64,000 bases of DNA. It comes from Endothia cerciana. Its lineage: Eukaryota > Ascomycota > Sordariomycetes > Diaporthales > Cryphonectriaceae. Both the position numbers and the translations under genes were made by a program. This document shows positions 10,536-21,598 of this stretch, piece after piece; position 1 is the first letter of the stretch, and every line of letters starts with the position of its first letter. The DNA is taken from positions 1,071,707-1,135,706 of the forward strand of contig JALRMH010000006.1 of the NCBI GenBank assembly GCA_026119935.1, in the 5' to 3' direction. The notes beneath the pieces were generated by a model. It saw only the letters and a list, made by a program, of their open reading frames with translations, searched no databases and was not told the DNA's origin.

Positions 10536-12420
10536 TCACCTCTTCCCCTTGCCCTTCGCAAACCTTGCCCTTAGCCTATTCTTCAGTCTGGTAAGGGTAA
10601 CCTCCGGCCCCTCATCGGCAGCCACGAAGCGTCTGACCAACAGATTGAACATTCCGCCAAATGCAAGCGCGATGGCCGTGGACGTGAATATAATGACGTT
10701 GTACGGCATGCTAAAGTCCGGAGTGGGCAGGTTGAGCAGCAGCGCCGTAGTGCGAAGATTGGACGTTGACGTGCCGCTGAGGATCGTAATGACTGCACCG
10801 GGGACATCGAAGCCTCTGTTGGCGTCCGGCGGGTACTCGGTGTACCGCAGAATGGACTTCTCGAAGTCGTAAGTGAGGAAGACGGTGGACTTGGGCGGGA
10901 TGCGGAGCATCACTTCGAGTTGCGTGCCTCGCGTCCGGTCAAGTGCTGGGCGATAATAGATGTCCTGAATAACGTTGTCGTGGTTGCCGTTGGGTGTATC
11001 AACAACGCGGGCTTCGAGAGTGTGCAGGTATATGCGCATGAACCATGGCAGCGATTCCATATAGACGAATTCGACGCTCTCTGTGTCGCTAGGATTCGTC
11101 AGGATGGTCTGAACGCCTCCTCGCTCTTGGCCGTGGCCCATCAAGCTACGCTCGGCATAGAGGGGTGGCACATCGGGCTGGAGGAATTGGTCAGCCCCAA
11201 GTCGAGCAGCCTCTCCTCCATCCTCGACCTGTGGGAGGTATAGCTCGATCGTGGTCGCAGGACTGGCCTTGTAGCACCGAGAACGACCGTCGTCGTTTCG
11301 CATCTCATGAACACCTTCCGACACCCACACAGGCCGGCTGTCTGGGAGCTCAAGACAGACTGGCGGCACCTCTGCGTCAGCAAGAGGGCAGCTTCCCTGG
11401 ATGCTCTTGCCGAAGACGGTGGAGATAGACCACTCTTGACCAACGCTGTACTCTATGGGAAAACACGTGTCGTCGGAATGATAAGACTTGGAGGTGTTGC
11501 ATTTCAGTTCATGGCTCGGAGGTGGCCGAGGGATCGGATTGTCTACGCCGGGTGTTAGTAGAATTTCAGGAGCCAACACCAGGATCCTGCACATACCCCT
11601 CGGCCTTCTCGAACGGTCAATATCGAGCACCATATCGATTGATTGCTCGATTTCTAGGACACACCCGCCCCCCGCGGGGCACACCGGCTTGACATCGATA
11701 GCCATGCTCTGCCATGACGAGTCGAACAGCTTGTGTCCGTCGAGCAGACTTGCGATGCCGGCCTTCCCCTTGCAGGGCAGCAGTTTGAGGAAAGGAGTCA
11801 AGTTTTCGGTACACACGACCTCCCTCGGAAGCGTTCCATGGAGCAGGTGTAGGTTTGAAGTCGTCGCTTCCGAATGGTCGCCCTCAGGCTGGAAGGACAT
11901 GACCGGACGGGTTGTCCGGGTTCCGTCTATGAAGTTGAGCGAGGCGCAGAAGAGGCCAGACAGCGCGTTCGTGAGGGTCAGCCATTTGCGGTCGGCCCTG
12001 TAAGCAGCGGGTGTCAGCGCATGCCGTGATCCCGAAAAGAGATGGCGCTGGTGGTGGAACATACTCCTCTTCGGTGTCCGCGTCCAGCCACGCCCACAGC
12101 TCGACTCCCGTGCCCCCTTCCCTCGTGCCGCCCCACGGCCTCACGCCCCAGCTCTCAGCGTCCCATCTGCCCAGGCTGAACCGTAGATGCAGCTCCTTGG
12201 TGCCCGAGTATTCCAGAATCTGTGCCAGCGACCGCGGGAAGAAGCGGAAATTGTGCGCCTCGAACTCGGAGACGGTGGTGTTGGAGCGGAAATTGAAGCT
12301 GGCGAGCAGCGCGGACAGGGGCAGCGGCTTCAGAACCAGCTGCTCATGGTAGTCGGACGCGGATATGGGTATCACAAGGGAACAAAGCACAGAAAGAAGT
12401 AAGGTCAGTCGGTGGCGCAT
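10536..12420 (-). CDS. GPI16: GPI transamidase subunit Gpi16/PIG-T
   Basis: Three exons: 12420-12065, 11997-11597 and 11542-10536, encoding 587 aa. The start at 12420 gives a clean signal peptide (MRHRLTLLLSVLCSLVIPIS). Family blocks are unmistakable: FFPRSLAQILE, NALSGLFCASLNFIDGT, PREVVCTENLTPFLKLLPC, MLRIPPKST and LLLNLPTPDFSMPYNVIIF. A membrane anchor near the C-terminus (VIIFTSTAIALAFGG) is followed by a basic cytosolic tail ending KGKGKR. Gpi16/PIG-T is the ER-luminal subunit that stabilises the Gpi8 protease in the complex attaching GPI anchors to proteins. The second intron (11596-11543) is exactly 54 nt with no in-frame stop, so an unspliced message stays open. I call it spliced because it has GTATGT, CTAAC and TAG signals and its removal restores the family spacing. 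It shares a divergent promoter with LUC7. Confidence 0.94.
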
Positions 12421-12885
12421 CGTGGGCTTATGGACCGTCCATCTGAGCGGGGAGGGTCTGGTCGTCTTGGAAGCTGTGTCGCGACAACGAACGTTGCTTG
12501 GAGACAAGGTTCGCGGGACCAGGTACGTGGTGGAGCTTAATCACCACAAACCTGGGGAAGACAGGGAGGCAGGGGAGGTCCACAGGGGATAGACAGATAG
12601 TCTTTCAGCCTCAATCCGTGGGCCGGCCGGTGCTGGTATGCCCATGCCTGGCTGCTGAGTCAGGCGCATCCAGGCCCCAGAACTTCAGCAGAGTCACATT
12701 AAACTTTTGAGAACAAACCACAAATGAGAAGCAACTTCACTTGTCCTTCGCCGCCTGCCACGAGCCCTCGCGCCGCCTTAACTGAGCAGCTCGAGCTTTC
12801 TCGTCCACGACCGCACCTTGACCTGCATAACTCAGAAAAGGAAGCGCCCATATAGGCCGCTTGAAGAGTTCGCGACCTCATCATA
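12421..12885. promoter_or_regulatory. Divergent promoter between GPI16 and LUC7
   Basis: A 465-bp gap separates the start codons of two housekeeping genes transcribed away from each other. It should hold both promoters and 5' UTRs. No specific motif is called. Confidence 0.55.
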
Positions 12886-13859
12886 ATGGCAGCAGAGCAG
12901 AGGAAGCTGCTTGGTATGCCCACGCCCCCTCCCCCCACCCAACCCTTTCATCACTCTAGCCACCCGGTGTGCATGCCTCCTGACCTCTCCCAGAGCAGCT
13001 CATGGGCGGCGGTATAGCCGCGCGCTCCTCGCAGATCTCCCTGACGGACCCCAAGGCCTGCCGGTCCTACATCGTGGGCACCTGCCCGCACGACCTCTTT
13101 ACCAACACCAAGCAGGACTTAGGGCCCTGCCCGAAGATCCACTCCGAGGCGCTCAAGGCCGAGTACGAGGCGCTCCCCGAGGCGGAGCGCAGGCGCCACG
13201 GCTTCGAGTACGACTACATGCGCGACCTGCAGAAGTACATCGACGAGTGCAACCGGCGCATCGACGTCGCGCAGCGCCGGCTGGAGAAGACGCCCGACGA
13301 GATCCGCCAGACGAACGTGCTCCTCAAGGCCATCAGCGACTTGTCGGCGAGCATCAGCAACGGCCTGCTGGAGGTCGAGGTGCTGGGCGAGCTGGGCGAG
13401 GTCGGCCGGGCCTACGACGAGTTCTTCCGGGTCAGGCAGGCCATGCAGCAGAAGACGGAGAGGGAGAAGGAGCTCAAGGCGCTGAGCGACACCAGCGGGC
13501 CGAGCGGGCACCAGAAGCTGCAGGTGTGCGACGTGTGTGGCGCCTACCTGTCACGGCTGGACAATGACAGGAGGTTGGCCGATCACTTCTACGGCAAGAT
13601 GCACTTGGGCTATGCACAGATGCGCAAGACGTACGACTCCTTCCCTAAGGAGATGAGGGGACGGTCAAGAGGACTAATGATGGGCGGCGGCGGTATGGGC
13701 GGCGGTGGTATGGGCGGTGGCGGTGACGATGTGGACATGGGAGGGATCCCCACTGGTCCTGGAGGCGGCGGTGACTGGGGACGTGGACCAAGAGGCCCTC
13801 GGGGACCCGGCGGGGGAGGGTACAGAGGAGGACGCGGCCGGTATCGTGGCGGCTGGTAG
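12886..13859 (+). CDS. LUC7: U1 snRNP-associated splicing factor LUC7
   Basis: Two exons, 12886-12913 and 12994-13859, give 297 aa. The tiny first exon encodes MAAEQRKLLE, and the intron (gtatgc...ccag) restores the family start ...LLEQLMG. Zinc finger 1 uses Cys32, Cys40, Cys55 and His59 (CRSYIVGTCPHDLF...CPKIH). A long helical region follows, then zinc finger 2 (VCDVCGAYL...DHFYGKMHLGY) at roughly 185-213. The C-terminus is Gly-rich with GGGMGG and RG/RGG repeats, a usual RNA-binding tail. LUC7 acts in the nucleus in the U1 snRNP, stabilising the U1 snRNA-5' splice site duplex. Codon use is strongly GC-rich, as expected of a conserved housekeeping gene here. Confidence 0.95.
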
Positions 13860-15350
13860 GGCAGTCGTCTCACTGTCTCTGGCTCCGAGTAGGTCAGACG
13901 ACCCTCAGCCCGGGGGGTCAGAGCTCCGGAGGACACTCCGAACATCTATTCCGGACGCCATCAGACCTCATCATCCACCCAAACCTCGAGATGGCGTCAA
14001 AGAGTCAGAGCCCACCGACTGTCAACCGTCATACGCCCCGCGATGGATGAGATCACGATGGCCCAGCCAATTGATCATGCCGTATGCCGAGAGGTGTGCC
14101 TTCAGATATAGGCCTTCATAACTACAAACGGCAGTTCTAGCAGGGAGAAGGGGCGCGCGAAGAGGCGAAAGCAAGCTGGAAAGACATTTTAAATAGCCGG
14201 TATTGGGAAACCCGAGGCGTCCTAGGCGTTCTGGGTTTGGGAACTGTGGGCAGGCTTCCTGTCGTTTGTTGATACCACACACGGCGCGGCGCAAGGCCTC
14301 TTGAACGAAGAGACTGCTTGTGCCATGCGATGACGGGTTTCTCGGGGGCATGAGACGTATTGTAAGACTTGCTAAAATGATATGCATAACCGCCGCTTCG
14401 CTTCGCATATAATGAAGCCGGACGGATGGCTGGCATGCAAATTCTATTGGCCCGCTATCAGAAAATACTAATCTACCATGACCCGCGTATGTATCTGTAT
14501 CTTTGGTATCCTGAATTATTCATCATGGAAGCAGACAAAGCCCGAGCCCAGACGCTTAACAAACATACTCACCAAACGCTGGCCATTGTCGCGCTGGGCG
14601 ATAGCGTAGTGAGGTTCCCAGAAATCAACGTCTTTTCACGCCTCCGTGATCATGCTGATCCCCTTTTAATACATTGTCCGCTGTGTGAAAAATTGATTTG
14701 ACCTCCTGCACCCTCGGATGCTTTCGCCTGGCCATTTCCCGGCTGGGGTAAGCCTTAGTAATTCGACGAGGAGAACCACCACGACCTCGATATCGGCAGG
14801 ACGGGTCAGGATCTTTTCCAACCGGTTGGTCATCTGGTTGGCCCCCGGTTCGAAACCAGAGAATTCTTGTCTTTCGTTGGGAATCTCGCCGGTCCGTCCA
14901 GCTAAGACTGAAATCTTGCGGTCTTGGCGGCTCTGCCCGTACTAAACGTCTCCCTCAGTCTCAAACTCCACAGTACCTCTCCCAGTGTCGACGCTCGTGA
15001 GACTCCGCTCTTCCGAAGCTGGACCCCGCGGTCGGCTACGGTCTGAGCCTGACCTAGAAACGCCCGCTTGAAACAAGTTATCCAACGCCTGTGGCATCTT
15101 TCCTATCTCCCCACCCGATCTTCCGACTTCAGGCTCAGATGCCGACTTCGACGAACGATCTCGCATGTCCCGGACATGGACGGCAGTGTCGTTAACACCG
15201 CATAGGGCTGATTCCGGGTCAGGCGGAGACATTGTGCATCGGCCGACCAAGACTGGACCAGAAGGATACAAGAAAGGCACCAATTCTGTTTTGCGCCATC
15301 CCCCGGTCCCTTCTCTCAAGCTGCGGATCAAAGTCCGGCAACTTGTCCAG
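13860..15350. other. Convergent intergenic region
   Basis: About 1.5 kb between LUC7 and the RGG protein gene, both ending towards it. A minus-strand open frame at 14942-15331 sits immediately downstream of the RGG gene stop and is most simply 3' UTR. A TTCGAAA T-loop-like string near 14850 does not fold into a tRNA. No gene is supported. Confidence 0.5.
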
Positions 15351-16601
15351 CTAGGACTGAATCGCCGCGTTCTTGGCGTCTTGTGACTCCATCTCCTCGT
15401 CCCACTTGCCCAGCGGTGACAGTGGTGAGGCGAGGTCTGCCTTGATCGAGTTCTCGGTCTTGTCCTTCTGGGCCGACGAGCCAGGCAACGCCGGGAAGTC
15501 TTCGACTTTCAAGACGGGCTCTTTCGATGGTGCGGCCGGAGGCCCACCATGCTGCGGCGGTGAGTCGAAGGATTCATCCCTGTGGCCAGAGCCTCCACGG
15601 CCACCACGTCCCCTCCCGCCTCTCCCTCTGCCACGTCCTGCCCCGGCGCCGGTCATGAAGTCTGTATCATCAGTCACGGCGAACCTACTGCCGGACAGCC
15701 CACCGCCCCTGCTTGGCACATTGCCGCGAACGCCCCCATTCGCGCCGCGGAAGTTATACCCGCCCCTCCTCCGGTCCTCCTCCACTGCTCTCTCCTCCTT
15801 GCCCTCATCCCACGAGCCACCGGCCTTGGCCTCCATCGCCTTGAGCTTGCGCTCCCTGTTCCGCTCGCGCTCATCGTCCATCTGCCTGCGGTCCACGGCC
15901 TCGCGCCTCCGGCGCTCCGCCTCGTCGGCGCGGCGCTTCTTGGCATCCTCGGTCGCCTTCTCTATTGCGATCTCATGGGACTGCCTGTCCTGCTCCTGCT
16001 GCTTGAACTTGGCGGCGCGCTCGGCGTTCAGGATGGCCATCTTCCTCATCTTCTCGGCGAGCTGGTCCTCGGTGAGTTTCGTCCTGGGGTTGGAACCCGA
16101 GGACATGCGCGCGTCGGAGGCCGGTTTCGGCCCATGGTGACGACGCTCGGCGTTGCTGTTATTGTCTGCCTTTGGGCCATGAGGCGCGGGGCTCGAAGGA
16201 TGGGGGGAGCTGCTCGGGGCGGCATTGTTGTTGTTGTTGGTGTTGTTGTTATTATTAGTATTGTTGTTATGGCTGGAGTTGTTGGAGCGGTGGCTTCGCG
16301 GTGCACGGGGCGTGGAGGGAGGTGGCTCCTGGGTGGCGTGTCGCGACTGTAGGAGGCCCTTGGGCGCATCTATCGGCGACGCCACGGAGCCGGCGGTCGT
16401 AGGATTACTGGCGTTGGGAGTGCTCGAGGGCGGTTGGGCCGCGGGTGAGAGAGCTTCAGTAGTAACCGGGGCTGGAGCGGGAGATGGTGCCGCAGCTGGT
16501 GCCAGTGCTGGTTCTGGCGGGATCTCGTGTTGCTCCTCTACCGGCTCGAACTCGTCGGCAAAGAGGTCATCGTCGGTACGTCCGCCGAACTGGTCATCCA
16601 T
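15351..16601 (-). CDS. RGG-repeat, coiled-coil RNA-binding protein
   Basis: Single exon, 416 aa. Order of parts: an acidic start (MDDQFGGRTDDDLFADEFEP); a Pro/Ala/Ser-rich segment; an Asn-rich tract with runs of N around residues 105-125; a strongly charged helix rich in R, E and K at about 175-265 (LTEDQLAEKMRKMAILNAER onward); RGG/GRG repeats at about 310-335; and VEDFPALPG near the C-terminus. The combination of RGG box and FPALPG motif is seen in Stm1/Oga1-like and other mRNA- or ribosome-associated fungal proteins. A cytoplasmic or nuclear mRNA-binding role is inferred. The Asn tract is encoded by repeated AAC/AAT codons and is probably length-variable. Confidence 0.75.
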   Translation of the reverse strand: MDDQFGGRTDDDLFADEFEPVEEQHEIPPEPALAPAAAPSPAPAPVTTEALSPAAQPPSSTPNASNPTTAGSVASPIDAPKGLLQSRHATQEPPPSTPRAPRSHRSNNSSHNNNTNNNNNTNNNNNAAPSSSPHPSSPAPHGPKADNNSNAERRHHGPKPASDARMSSGSNPRTKLTEDQLAEKMRKMAILNAERAAKFKQQEQDRQSHEIAIEKATEDAKKRRADEAERRRREAVDRRQMDDERERNRERKLKAMEAKAGGSWDEGKEERAVEEDRRRGGYNFRGANGGVRGNVPSRGGGLSGSRFAVTDDTDFMTGAGAGRGRGRGGRGRGGRGGSGHRDESFDSPPQHGGPPAAPSKEPVLKVEDFPALPGSSAQKDKTENSIKADLASPLSPLGKWDEEMESQDAKNAAIQS

Positions 16602-17426
16602 GTTTGCTATATGCTGGAGGAGGGTTGATTGGATGGACGACCTGCGAGATTACTTGTTGGCCAACGGCAGTGAGAGTATGTATAAGGTCAATAATGCTTG
16701 ATGTGGGGTATGGAGGTCTTCGAGAGAGGGAGGTGTAGCAAGACAGCGCATTATAAGATTATGAAGTTTGAAGTTTTGGGAGGGGCGAGAACCGTGTCGG
16801 CTCGTCGCAGCTGTAGTGTCATAACAAAAATGGGATGAACTAGTGAGGGACAGTTCTAAGGTACAGTAGCAGTGCTTAGTCAGCACGTTCTACGATATTC
16901 ACCGAGCAGAGTCACCTCGTATAGTTCTTGTTGCCTCTCGTGCCTCTCGTCATGCCCTACTCGCTCCTAGTGACAATGGCATCCCGCTACCCCTGCAATA
17001 ATGGTCGTCATGAGCAGGATCTTGACAGCCACGATGTGTCATGGCTCTATTAGTCTCGAAGGATTAGGGACTGGCAGCCGGTCGAACTACCGAGCGGCCT
17101 AGTGTCGTCTCCAACCTATTTGAGGCCACCGAAACCTTGTGACCCGTCGGTCCTGATCCTAGTCTTGGTGCTGGTCGAGGCTATAGAGTTCGAGGTCCCA
17201 AGATAGCCATCACAGTGGACCATGACCCCGCATGAGGGCCTGTTGGGCGCAGTCGACATGTCCGAGGTAAACGCAACTTGGCAATGCCCAAACAAACCTG
17301 GTATTGACCCCCCTTCCGGCCAGCCTGGATATCTCCTATACCTATTATAAAATGCTTGGGAAATCCACAGGAGGGGCAGCATTGATACAACTCCCCAGTA
17401 GGTGATCACTAGGATACATAATCAAG
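16602..17426. other. Divergent intergenic region
   Basis: It holds the promoters of the RGG protein gene and the alcohol dehydrogenase gene. No gene or repeat was recognised. Confidence 0.5.
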
Positions 17427-18754
17427 ATGTCCCCTACAAATATTGAGACCGAGGCCCTTATTGTGGGAAGTCCTGGGGCAGAATTCGAGCTCACCCCCAT
17501 TGTCCTAGACGAGGTCAGGGGGAATGAGGTACTGGTAGAGATGAAGTATTCAGGAATCTGCCACACTGTAAGCTCATCACCGCCTCGATGCTCCCCCCCA
17601 ACCCTGCAGGTGCTGACACCGGACCCCAGGATATCGTCGTACAGACTGGCCAGCTGCCTGTCCCAGAGTATCCTGTCATCCTCGGCCACGAAGGGGCAGG
17701 TATCGTCAGGGCGATTGGGGAGGGCGTAAAGGACAAGTCTCTCCGGGTTGGCGACCAGGTCCTCCTGTCCTGGACCGTCTGCCAGAAGTGCACGCCATGT
17801 CTCGAGGGGCGGCCCACGTTCTGCATGGAGCACAACAACCTGAACTTCAAGGCCGTGAGGCTCCAGGACGGCAGCACGCCCGCGAGGCTCAAGGACGGCA
17901 GCGCGACGGTCCGGAGCCAGTTCTTCGGGCATTCCTCCTTTGCGCGCATGTCGATCGTCGAAAGCTACAGCGTGGTCAAGTGCCCGGTGCCGGACATGCT
18001 CCCCTGCTACGCGCCGTTGGGCTGTGGGTTCCAGACCGGCGCCGGCACAATCTTGAACGCTATCAGGCCGACGAAGAGCGCTAGTGTCGTCATATTTGGC
18101 CTGGGGAGTGTCGGGCTCGCGGCCCTGATGGCTGCTGCGCATCTGGAGGTGAAGCAACTGGTTGGTGTTGACGTTGTCGACAGTAAGCTGGCGCTGGCGA
18201 GTGACTTTGGCGCCACGCATACTGTCAACTCGGCCAAGGAGGGCGGCGGCCTTGTTTCTCGGCTCAAGGAGATCACAGGCGGCGGCGCAGATGTGGCGAT
18301 CGACTGCAGTGGCCATCCCCGTGCCCTCCAGGCTGCTTTGGACTGCATTGGCTACGGTGGGACGGCTGTTTCTGTGGGAGTGCCTCCCCCAGGAATCAAG
18401 GTCGATCTGGATGCCCTTGCGTTCTTCATGGGCCACAAGACGTTTCGCTCGGTCATAGAAGGGCAGTCGACGCCGTCTGAGGTTTGGGATCTCCATACAC
18501 AATCATGCGTTCCGTGCATTTGCATGCTGATATTTCTCCACAACAGTTCCTACCGGAGCTCATCGAGCTTCACCAGAATGGAAGGTTTCCCATCGATAAG
18601 ATCTGCAAGGTTTATTCCGTCAAGGACTTCAACCAGGCCTTGCACGATATGCACGAGGGAAAGGTACAAACGCCCCCCATACCTTCTGCCTCCGAACATG
18701 ACTGACGGACAAAAACCAATTCAGGTGATAAAACCCATCATCAGATGGGACTAA
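17427..18754 (+). CDS. Zinc-dependent alcohol dehydrogenase (aryl-alcohol type MDR)
   Basis: Four exons: 17427-17567, 17630-18481, 18547-18663 and 18725-18754 (379 aa). Each intron has GT-AG ends, and joining gives the family sequence: GICHT-DIVVQ, then TPSE-FLPELI, then EGK-VIKPIIRWD. Catalytic zinc ligands are Cys45, His67 with Glu68 (GHEGAG), and Cys179 (PLGCGFQTGAG). Structural zinc ligands are Cys98, 101, 104 and 112 with correct spacing. The Rossmann motif is GLGSVGLAA, followed by VGVDVVDS, where the Asp favours NAD over NADP. The length is normal for medium-chain dehydrogenases of the benzyl/aryl-alcohol group. It probably interconverts an aromatic or primary alcohol and its aldehyde in the cytosol. 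The substrate is not determined. Confidence 0.9.
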
Positions 18755-19201
18755 GCACGTCCATACCCATGTCACCCGAAAGTGCTGCCGCGATTCGTCC
18801 TTCATACTGCTCGGCCCTGTAAATGTCAAGAATTATATGCCGGGCAGACTCTCAGCTTCTACGCTGTCGAGAGACTGTTGGCCTGTAAACCACGGTAGCA
18901 AAGTTATGCCAGTCCTTTTGGAGTTCCAGTTCTGCATATACTTGGAATAGAAGGTGTTGGTGATGTGGAAGGGTACGTGCACCCGGATGTCAGTGAATCT
19001 GGTACATGGAGGAGGGTACTGCATACACTGTATAATATCAGGCTGGCATGTATTTCTCATACGTGACATTTCGCCTCATGCTTCCTTCTCATTGTTTCTT
19101 CCTGCTCGTATTCTGGCTTATATTCAGCAATGTCATCTATACTGGTTAGTCTTATTGGGAAGTTTTGCTGCATGATAAATCCCTTTTTCGTAATAGGTGC
19201 T
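18755..19201. other. Convergent intergenic region
   Basis: It lies between the ends of the alcohol dehydrogenase and GH94 genes. Nothing beyond likely 3' UTRs is visible. Confidence 0.5.
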
Positions 19202-21598
19202 CTATTCATATGGCACCATGACCGAAACCTGATACTTCTTTCCGGCCTGAACGTTGGTGACATGTGTTCCAGGCAGCCTTTGATCATCCAACATGACCTC
19301 GACAGCCTTTACATCACCGCGCCGGATGTCCACGTGCAACTGAGCCCCACGGAACAACCGCTTCACCCTGATGCCCTCCCAATCCGACGGCAGCCGCGGG
19401 TCCACCCGCAATCCCTTGGCGTCGCCACGCAGGCCGCAGAGGCCCTCGATGAAGCTCCTATAAACCCACGATACCGTCCCGGTATTGAACAGCTGGCTGG
19501 ACCGTCCCGCCCTATCCGGAAATTCTTTCCACCCGCCCCGGTAGTAATTCGGGATATATACCGGCAGTTGTCCCCTGCGCACATAATCATCCTCACCCGG
19601 GCCAGGCAGCATCTGCCTGAGCAAGCGGTAAGCGCGATCCGCCCGGCCAATGCTGTACAGAGCGTGGACGTAGAAAGCCGCGGCGTGGTTATACACGGCG
19701 CCGTTCTCGCCTTGGCCGGGGAACTTCTGCGTCACCCGCCCAATGTCCTCCCGCATCCCAGTGAAGGGAGGCCAGAACATCAGCACGCCGTACGGCGTAC
19801 CCAGCATCTCGTCGACGTGCTGCAGCATCTTCTCGGTCTGCGCCTCGTCCGCCGCACCGCCGAGGATCGACCAGGCCTGCGGGTTCAGCCAGAGCTTCCC
19901 CTCGCCGTCACTTTTCACGCCGAATGACACCCCGTCGTCTGTGATGCCCCGCGCGAACCAGTCCCCGTCCCAGAGGTACCTGTTGGCCGCCCCGTTCACC
20001 TCCTTGGCCCCTCCCACGTACCTTGCAGCTAGGTCTGATCTGCCAAATTGCGAGCAAATGTCCGCCCAGAGCTTGAGTGCGTACCCCGTTGCCACGGTCA
20101 GCCAACCGGATACGCCCTGCCCCTTCGGCCCGACCATATTCATCGGGTCACACCAGTCACCCTCGGCAATGTAGCTCAGGCCGCGGTGATCTCGGGCGGA
20201 GCCCGACAGCAGCCAGTCCATCGCCCGGCACAGGCGCTCCAACACAGTCAAGGTGACCCCGTGTGCATCCGTGACGCCCTCCTCGAGAATGTCGGAATCG
20301 GCTGTCTCGTTTAGGTACACTTCCAGAGCGATCGGCAGCCAGATGCAGTGATCGGTATGCGGGACCTGGTTGATATACTTGAGCTCCGCGTCAGGGGACA
20401 GCAGAATGCCGTCTGGCATGGCGCCTGTCTTCTCCTGCTGAGACAGGGCTGTCAAGATGGCTTTGCGAGCCACGGGTGGATCGATGTAGGCCATTCCCAT
20501 ATTGTCCTGGAGGTAATTGCGAGTCTGCGGGTCGGTCGTCAGGCGGTTCACGTTGCCGTGGTAAAAGACTTGTCGCGGCAGCCAGTTGTTGACAAAATCG
20601 TCGAGGTGGGGATCCGGTGTCTGAATGGTGAGGCAGCCGGCGCCCCCACGGATGTAGGCGTCGTAATCTTGGGCGGCTGTCGAGAAGCCTTCCTCGTGAA
20701 GATACTTGCTCCTCAGGGACTGGATCTCGGCGTCGTGCAGAGCGGGACCAAACATGAAGCGATATGTCTGACCCTGGCCCGGCTCGAGTTCAAGACGGTA
20801 TTGTACCGCCGCTGCAGGTGTCTCGTATCGTGCGTCGCTCCTTGTCAACTCTGGGGCTTCCAATATCGCCGAGGGTGCCTGGAGGCCACCTTCTCCCTCG
20901 AAAGCCTCCTGTCTGGCTTCCCACGCTATCGGCGGGACGCTGCAGAGGAAATACGTCTTGTCCTTCAGCTTCTTGTTCTTGAAGTAGTCCTCCGCCTTTT
21001 GATACGGCGTCACGCTGCTCGCAACAATTCCAGACAGGTCCTCTCGGTACTCTGCGCCCTGGTTCATCCACGACATGTACCCGATCGTGAAGTATGGATA
21101 GACGCTGATCATCCTCCTGCGAGACGACGTATTGGTGACTCTCACGGTCCAGAGCTCGACCACATCGTGTGTGGGCAACGTCAGCGTCATCACCACCCTC
21201 GCCCCGTCCAGCCCCTCGACCGTCCACGATGCATCGCTCTTCCCCACGGAGAACACAAATTTCTCCGGCCTGGCCCGCACTGGCTCATGGGGTGCAGAGA
21301 AGACCGCGCCCGTCTCCTCATCCTTCACGTACACGAAGCGGCCCGGGTGGTGGGAATAGTAGTTCTGCTCCGGCTGCATGAACGTCCTTCCCTCGATGTT
21401 TGGCGCGTGCGAGTACTTGGCCGGCTCGGGTTGCATAAACTGCGCGGTGGTGTAGCCCCGGCAGGTGAAGTGGATCATCATCCTCTGGTTCCAGAGAAAG
21501 CCGCCGGCTTTGGGAAGGGCCGTTGGGCTGGTGAGTTCGTAGCGGTCTCCATCCTCAGTTGGGCCGAGGAGATCGTGGACTACGTCTGATGAGGGCAT
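19202..21598 (-). CDS. GH94 phosphorylase, probable cellobionic acid phosphorylase
   Basis: Single exon, 798 aa, no signal peptide, so cytosolic. The whole length follows GH94: an N-terminal beta-sandwich ([24 protein letters not shown]), then an (alpha/alpha)6 barrel with [13 protein letters not shown] and MPDGILL, then [13 protein letters not shown] with the probable catalytic acid Asp484, [14 protein letters not shown], and [13 protein letters not shown]. Later blocks are [14 protein letters not shown] and [14 protein letters not shown]94 enzymes phosphorolyse cellobiose-type disaccharides to glucose-1-phosphate. The fungal members I know of act on cellobionic acid (the NdvB-type enzyme of Neurospora), releasing glucose-1-phosphate and gluconate. 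The family is mainly bacterial, and the intron-free gene is compatible with ancient transfer. The AA9 gene 16 kb away would supply its substrate. Assignment to GH94 is firm; the cellobionate specificity is inferred. Confidence 0.88.
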   Translation of the reverse strand: MPSSDVVHDLLGPTEDGDRYELTSPTALPKAGGFLWNQRMMIHFTCRGYTTAQFMQPEPAKYSHAPNIEGRTFMQPEQNYYSHHPGRFVYVKDEETGAVFSAPHEPVRARPEKFVFSVGKSDASWTVEGLDGARVVMTLTLPTHDVVELWTVRVTNTSSRRRMISVYPYFTIGYMSWMNQGAEYREDLSGIVASSVTPYQKAEDYFKNKKLKDKTYFLCSVPPIAWEARQEAFEGEGGLQAPSAILEAPELTRSDARYETPAAAVQYRLELEPGQGQTYRFMFGPALHDAEIQSLRSKYLHEEGFSTAAQDYDAYIRGGAGCLTIQTPDPHLDDFVNNWLPRQVFYHGNVNRLTTDPQTRNYLQDNMGMAYIDPPVARKAILTALSQQEKTGAMPDGILLSPDAELKYINQVPHTDHCIWLPIALEVYLNETADSDILEEGVTDAHGVTLTVLERLCRAMDWLLSGSARDHRGLSYIAEGDWCDPMNMVGPKGQGVSGWLTVATGYALKLWADICSQFGRSDLAARYVGGAKEVNGAANRYLWDGDWFARGITDDGVSFGVKSDGEGKLWLNPQAWSILGGAADEAQTEKMLQHVDEMLGTPYGVLMFWPPFTGMREDIGRVTQKFPGQGENGAVYNHAAAFYVHALYSIGRADRAYRLLRQMLPGPGEDDYVRRGQLPVYIPNYYRGGWKEFPDRAGRSSQLFNTGTVSWVYRSFIEGLCGLRGDAKGLRVDPRLPSDWEGIRVKRLFRGAQLHVDIRRGDVKAVEVMLDDQRLPGTHVTNVQAGKKYQVSVMVPYE

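Noticed and set aside
13119..13511. Antisense frame over LUC7
   Set aside because: The sense strand encodes both LUC7 zinc fingers; the antisense frame is a codon-bias shadow.
14840..14870. TTCGAAA T-loop-like string suggesting a tRNA
   Set aside because: The flanking bases cannot form a 5-bp T-stem, and no acceptor, D or anticodon arms are found.
14942..15331. 129-aa minus-strand frame downstream of the RGG protein gene
   Set aside because: It starts 20 bp after the RGG gene's stop on the same strand, has no similarity to known domains, and is best explained as 3' UTR.
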